DNA from: Flavobacteriales bacterium
GTDB lineage: Bacteria > Bacteroidota > Bacteroidia > Flavobacteriales_D > Sanyastnellaceae
Length of the DNA: 37,115 bases
Direction: 5' to 3'
Assembly (NCBI GenBank): GCA_015665315.1
Contig: JADFAK010000078.1
Location: forward strand, 1 to 37,115
A model generated the notes under the pieces. That model saw only the letters and a list, made by a program, of their open reading frames with translations. It had not been told where the DNA came from and did not search any database. Numbering within the stretch: the first letter of the stretch is position 1; each line of letters starts with the position of its first letter. Made by a program: the position numbers and the translations under genes. This document shows, piece after piece, positions 33,535 through 37,115 of this stretch.

Positions 33535-33567
33535 CAAATTTACAAAACTTATTGATATTACGAACAA
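33535..33567 (-). promoter_or_regulatory. Promoter of the DUF177-rpmF (fabH-acc) operon
   Basis: On the minus strand: TTG (33567-33565), 22 nt, then TAAATTTG (33542-33535), an exact TAnnTTTG. Expected start near 33528, giving a leader of about 16 nt. Confidence 0.68.
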
Positions 33568-33582
33568 TATCTAGTGAATTCT

Positions 33583-34638
33583 TCACTCTTTGGTCCTTAC
33601 TCTGATTTGAAGAGGGTTCGCAGTCATTTCTTTGTAGTTCCTCCTTTGTTCGTAAATGTCGATAGCCGCAAAAATGGCTTGTCGCATGCTATGTGGGTTT
33701 GCCTGGCCGGTACCAGCGAGATCATAGGCCGTTCCATGATCTGGAGACGTACGCACAATTGGCAGACCGGCAGTGAAATTAACGCCAGTGTTGAACGCCA
33801 ATGCTTTGAAAGGGACCAATCCTTGGTCGTGATACATGGCAAGTACACCATCAAAAGATTTATAGGCGGCCGATCCAAAAAATCCGTCGGCTCCAAAAGG
33901 ACCGTAGACATACATGTTTTTTTCTTCAGCCATTCGAATAGCAGGAATGATAATTTCTTTTTCCTCCTCTCCTAACAAACCATTGTCACCCGCATGAGGG
34001 TTCAGTCCGAGAACGGCTATTTTTGGATGGTTAAGACCAAAATCTCTTTGCAGACTGTCATGAAGAATTTGGATTTTACTGAGAATTTTTTCTTTCGAAA
34101 GTGCTGCGCTTACTTCTTTGAGTGCTACATGTCCCGTGACAACACCAACACGAAGGTCTTCTGAAACCAAAAGCATAAGATGATCTTCAACATTGGCCAT
34201 GTTGGCCAAGAACTCAGTATGTCCAGGAAATTTGAAATCGTCACTTTGAATAAGATCTTTATTGATCGGGCCTGTCACGAGGACATCCAGTTTGTTCGAA
34301 GCAAGATCTTCGACAGCGGCCTTGAGGGCTAAATAAGCACCATGACCAGCTTCAGGAGAAAGTTCTCCAGGCTTCATTTCAATAGGCGTCGACCATACGT
34401 TGATGATGTTGAATTTCTTCTTAGCACAGTCTTCCGCATCCTGAATAGTCGAATATTGAAATTCCGTCAAGCCCAAATTTGCTTTGGTCTTTTTAATGAC
34501 ATCAACATGGCCATAGATTATCGGAGTGACACGGTCATACATGCGCTTGTCCTGAAATGTCTTGACTATAACTTCTGGAGAGATACCATTAATATCGCCA
34601 ATGCTGATTCCTACTCTTAATATTTCTCTATTTTCCAT
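33583..34638 (-). CDS. pdxA: 4-hydroxythreonine-4-phosphate dehydrogenase
   Basis: 351-residue NAD(P)-dependent dehydrogenase that supplies the amino-ketone phosphate used by PdxJ. Features: VGISIGDINGISPEVIVKTF, VTGPINKDLIQ, KFPGHTEFLANM, the metal-binding His segments, LGLNPHAGDNGLLGEEE, GPFGADGFFG and AMYHDQGLVPFKALAF. The gene sits directly upstream of the DUF177-rpmF-fabH operon. The PdxJ gene is 20 kb away on the same strand. Confidence 0.96.
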   Translation of the reverse strand: MENREILRVGISIGDINGISPEVIVKTFQDKRMYDRVTPIIYGHVDVIKKTKANLGLTEFQYSTIQDAEDCAKKKFNIINVWSTPIEMKPGELSPEAGHGAYLALKAAVEDLASNKLDVLVTGPINKDLIQSDDFKFPGHTEFLANMANVEDHLMLLVSEDLRVGVVTGHVALKEVSAALSKEKILSKIQILHDSLQRDFGLNHPKIAVLGLNPHAGDNGLLGEEEKEIIIPAIRMAEEKNMYVYGPFGADGFFGSAAYKSFDGVLAMYHDQGLVPFKALAFNTGVNFTAGLPIVRTSPDHGTAYDLAGTGQANPHSMRQAIFAAIDIYEQRRNYKEMTANPLQIRVRTKE

Positions 34639-34707
34639 CGACCCAATCTAGATTATTCCCAAAATTCTCAGCGGTTAAAAATAATCACACTTCCTTTTTA
34701 GGTAACG

Positions 34708-34715
34708 CAAAATTA
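34708..34715 (-). promoter_or_regulatory. pdxA -7 element
   Basis: TAATTTTG on the minus strand, an exact TAnnTTTG, about 70 nt upstream of the pdxA ATG. No TTG at the expected -33 distance. Confidence 0.38.
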
Positions 34716-34827
34716 GTTTTTTCACGTAGCTATGTGCGGATGAATCCGTTTAAATGCAACAATTCGGGTTTTCTTGATGTTTATTGTATCCGAAACGGGA
34801 TATAAATTAGTATCTTTATCTGTCCAA

Positions 34828-37115
34828 ATGCATTTGATTCAAAGACTGTACGGAGGTTTTTTATTGCTCATTTTTTTGGGCTTGGGATTCCAGTCAACCG
34901 CAACCCACAACAGAGCTGGTGAGGTTACCTATACCCACATAAGTGGTTTTACTTACGAAATCAAGATAGTTACTTGCACAAAGTCCACCGTTATTGCCGA
35001 TCGTGAATGGTTGTCCATTGACTGGGGGGATAATCCAAATGCGCTTGTGCTTGATTCTTTGCAGCGTAATTCAATCGAATCAATGCCCGAAATACAATCG
35101 CAGATCAATACCTACATTGGTCGGCATACCTATCCAGGGGCTGGCGCTTATTCAATGTCGGTACTCGATCCAAATAGAAATAGTGGAGTACAAAATATTC
35201 CAATTTCTGTTTCGACTCCGTTTTGTATTGTATCTGAGTTGATTATTAGCCCTAATACCGGGCACAATAACTCAGTAATTCTTCTGAATCCTCCTAAAGA
35301 GCAGGCTTGCCTTAATAAATTATGGATTCACAATCCAGCCGCATTTGATCCCGATGGAGATTTACTTACGTTCAAACTAGTCACCTGTTTGGGGGAGTTG
35401 TGCGAGCCTATCCCAGGCTATGAAATGCCGGATGTTGTAACACCAGATGGGAGTGATACATTCACGATTGATTCACAAACGGGTGATGTCGTTTGGGAAT
35501 ACCCAACGATGGCCGGGGAATATAATATTGCCATTCTCGTGGAAGAGTGGAGGGAAGTGAATGGAACACTGTTTAAAGTTGGATCTGTCATTCGCGATAT
35601 GCAAATTGACGTGAGCAACTGCGACAATGATCCTCCGATAATTGAACCGTTGCTAGATACATGTATCGTGCTGGGAGAACAATTGACTTACGAGTTGATT
35701 GCCTCCGACCCCAATGGAGACAACATCATATTAAGCGCTATCGGCGCTCCACTTGAGTCTGTAGAAAACACGGCTACTTTCAATCCATCAACTGGCTTGT
35801 TCTCTTGGATTCCAGGATGTGAAGAAGTGCGAGTCCAGCCATACTATGTCCACTTCAAGGCAGAAGACACCAACTGGCAAGTTCAATTGGTAGACCTTGA
35901 AACGGTAGGAATTCGGGTTGTGGCCCCTTCAGTTGAAAATGTCGAAGCAGAGCCATCAGGTAATTCGATTGTGCTTACCTGGGATCCTCATGATTGTTTA
36001 AGCGCATTTCCCACTGTAGAGTACCACAAATTTACCTACAAAATTTACAGGCGAAATGGCTTTTATGGCTTTGAACCTGACCATTGTGAAACGGGGGTTC
36101 CTTCGTATACTGGGTACCAATTAGTTGGAGAGGTTGAAGGGTTCGACTCCAATACATTTGTCGATGACTTCGGCGTTGGTTTCGGAGGAGAGTATTGCTA
36201 TATGATAGTCACATGCTGGCCCGATGGGGCGGAAAGTCTAGCATCCGAGGAGGTGTGTGCCAAGCTTATTAAAGATCAACCCGTTCCAACCAATGTGAGC
36301 GTCGAAATTTCAGATGATACGAATGGAGAAATCTACGTGGCCTGGTCACCGCCGTCTGAAATGGACACGATAAATTTCACCCCACCCTACACGTATCGAT
36401 TATTTCACGGTGAAGGATTCGCTGGCGCAAATGATCTAATCTGGACTTCGCCTCCAGGCAATATCTTAATGTTTGGGGACACAACTTTTACCCATACCAA
36501 TATAGATACGGAGAACACAGCGCATAACTATAGTTTGGAATTTTGGTCGGGCGATATTTTGGTCGCGAAAAGCCAGGAAGCATCGTCTGTGTGGATATCT
36601 ACGACCCCCAATGACAATCAACTCACGATAAATATTGATCATACGGTTCCATGGCAGAACTACGAATATGACGTCTTTAGATTCGATGATCAATTGGGCG
36701 ACTTTGTCTTTGTTGGGCTTTCTGAAGAACAGTCCTTTACGGATACAGGTCTCGTGAATAACGTTGAATATTGTTATCGGGTCCAAAGCAGAGGCACTTA
36801 CAATGTGTCCAGTATTATCGACCCGATTTTAAATTGGTCGCAAGAGGTGTGCGGTATTCCGTATGACCTCACCCCTCCTTGTCCGCCAGAATTAACAGTT
36901 GACAACGATTGTGAACTAATCCTAGACAATGTTTCTTGGACTAATCCAAACGATTTTTGTGCGGACGATGTAGTGTCTTATGAGCTGTTTTATACGCCGA
37001 TATTGAATGGCGAGTACGAGTCATTGGGGCTGATAAACTCAGCCGAAAACACATCGTATATCTTCAATGAATTTATGGAGTCCAACTCCATTGCAGGGTG
37101 TTTTTATATTGTGGC
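34828..37115 (+). CDS. Large secreted surface protein (T9SS cargo-like), 3'-truncated by the window
   Basis: An open frame of at least 762 codons runs from ATG 34828 to the end without a stop. The signal peptide contains GGFLLLIFLGLGFQSTA, followed directly by THNRAGEVTYTHISGFTYEI, a start shared by many giant Bacteroidota proteins that end in a gliding-motility (type B) sorting domain. The body has cadherin/Ig-like segments (FDPDGDLLTFKLV, ASDPNGDNIILSAI) and then fibronectin-III-like units (NVEAEPSGNSIVLTWDPHD, PVPTNVSVEI). Many cysteines occur. The C-terminal sorting domain lies beyond the window, so T9SS export is expected but not shown. A -7-like TATCTTTA is at 34811-34818. Confidence 0.85.
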   Translation, partial: MHLIQRLYGGFLLLIFLGLGFQSTATHNRAGEVTYTHISGFTYEIKIVTCTKSTVIADREWLSIDWGDNPNALVLDSLQRNSIESMPEIQSQINTYIGRHTYPGAGAYSMSVLDPNRNSGVQNIPISVSTPFCIVSELIISPNTGHNNSVILLNPPKEQACLNKLWIHNPAAFDPDGDLLTFKLVTCLGELCEPIPGYEMPDVVTPDGSDTFTIDSQTGDVVWEYPTMAGEYNIAILVEEWREVNGTLFKVGSVIRDMQIDVSNCDNDPPIIEPLLDTCIVLGEQLTYELIASDPNGDNIILSAIGAPLESVENTATFNPSTGLFSWIPGCEEVRVQPYYVHFKAEDTNWQVQLVDLETVGIRVVAPSVENVEAEPSGNSIVLTWDPHDCLSAFPTVEYHKFTYKIYRRNGFYGFEPDHCETGVPSYTGYQLVGEVEGFDSNTFVDDFGVGFGGEYCYMIVTCWPDGAESLASEEVCAKLIKDQPVPTNVSVEISDDTNGEIYVAWSPPSEMDTINFTPPYTYRLFHGEGFAGANDLIWTSPPGNILMFGDTTFTHTNIDTENTAHNYSLEFWSGDILVAKSQEASSVWISTTPNDNQLTINIDHTVPWQNYEYDVFRFDDQLGDFVFVGLSEEQSFTDTGLVNNVEYCYRVQSRGTYNVSSIIDPILNWSQEVCGIPYDLTPPCPPELTVDNDCELILDNVSWTNPNDFCADDVVSYELFYTPILNGEYESLGLINSAENTSYIFNEFMESNSIAGCFYIV

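Noticed and set aside
33574-33975. 133-residue plus-strand open frame over pdxA
   Set aside because: Antisense shadow of a conserved enzyme gene.

Overview
The window is a dense stretch of chromosome from a Bacteroidota bacterium, most likely order Flavobacteriales. The evidence is a type IX secretion (T9SS) gene set, promoter boxes of the Bacteroidota type (TTG, then 17-23 nt, then TAnnTTTG), a ribosomal protein L32 lacking most zinc cysteines, and the familiar block nadK - DUF6089 - uppS - bamA - two ompH/skp - murI. I saw no tRNA, rRNA, CRISPR array, insertion sequence or prophage. Nearly all of the window is coding; only 8560-9052 exceeds 300 bases without a gene.

Layout. 1-2095: the 3' part of kbl (threonine/glycine metabolism) overlapping an FAD-dependent oxidoreductase. 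2133-4360: a GbsR/MarR-type regulator with a strong palindromic operator, a SAM methyltransferase and a ferritin. 4487-7732: a signalling operon (YfiR-like periplasmic protein, TPR-like exported protein, HAMP/SpoIIE phosphatase). 7729-8559 (-): two-domain universal stress protein. 8560-9052: intergenic region with three strong inverted repeats and a candidate small RNA or leader attenuator. 9053-10831: CBS-bearing ClC protein, closed by a bidirectional terminator. 10898-13829 (-): di-haem cytochrome c peroxidase lipoprotein, alpha/beta hydrolase, pdxJ. 13976-22136: CBS protein, NAD kinase, DUF6089, undecaprenyl diphosphate synthase, BamA, two Skp-like chaperones, glutamate racemase. 22133-22645 (-): gamma-carbonic-anhydrase-like protein.

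22784-27409 is a compact four-gene T9SS module: exported repeat-rich protein, small protein with a gliding-motility-type C-terminal domain, PorP/SprF-type outer-membrane protein, and a PorE-like PD40-OmpA protein. The genes overlap by 1-4 nt. 27470-29619 is panD, an LPG-synthase/flippase-like membrane protein with an unusual soluble insertion, and rfaE2. 29621-34638 (-) is the fatty-acid block: pdxA, then DUF177 - rpmF - fabH - accB - accC. From 34828 a very large secreted protein runs off the right end without a stop.

Themes. Envelope building (uppS, bamA, skp, murI, rfaE2, fatty-acid initiation) is the core. T9SS surface proteins and a phosphatase-based signalling operon are the accessory part. 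Three convergent pairs have overlapping or nearly touching stop codons, and several genes have a -7 box so close to the start codon that leaderless or very short-leader mRNAs are plausible. The least explained parts are the 8560-9052 intergenic region, the nested operator at 2074-2118 and the insertion in the 27824 membrane protein.
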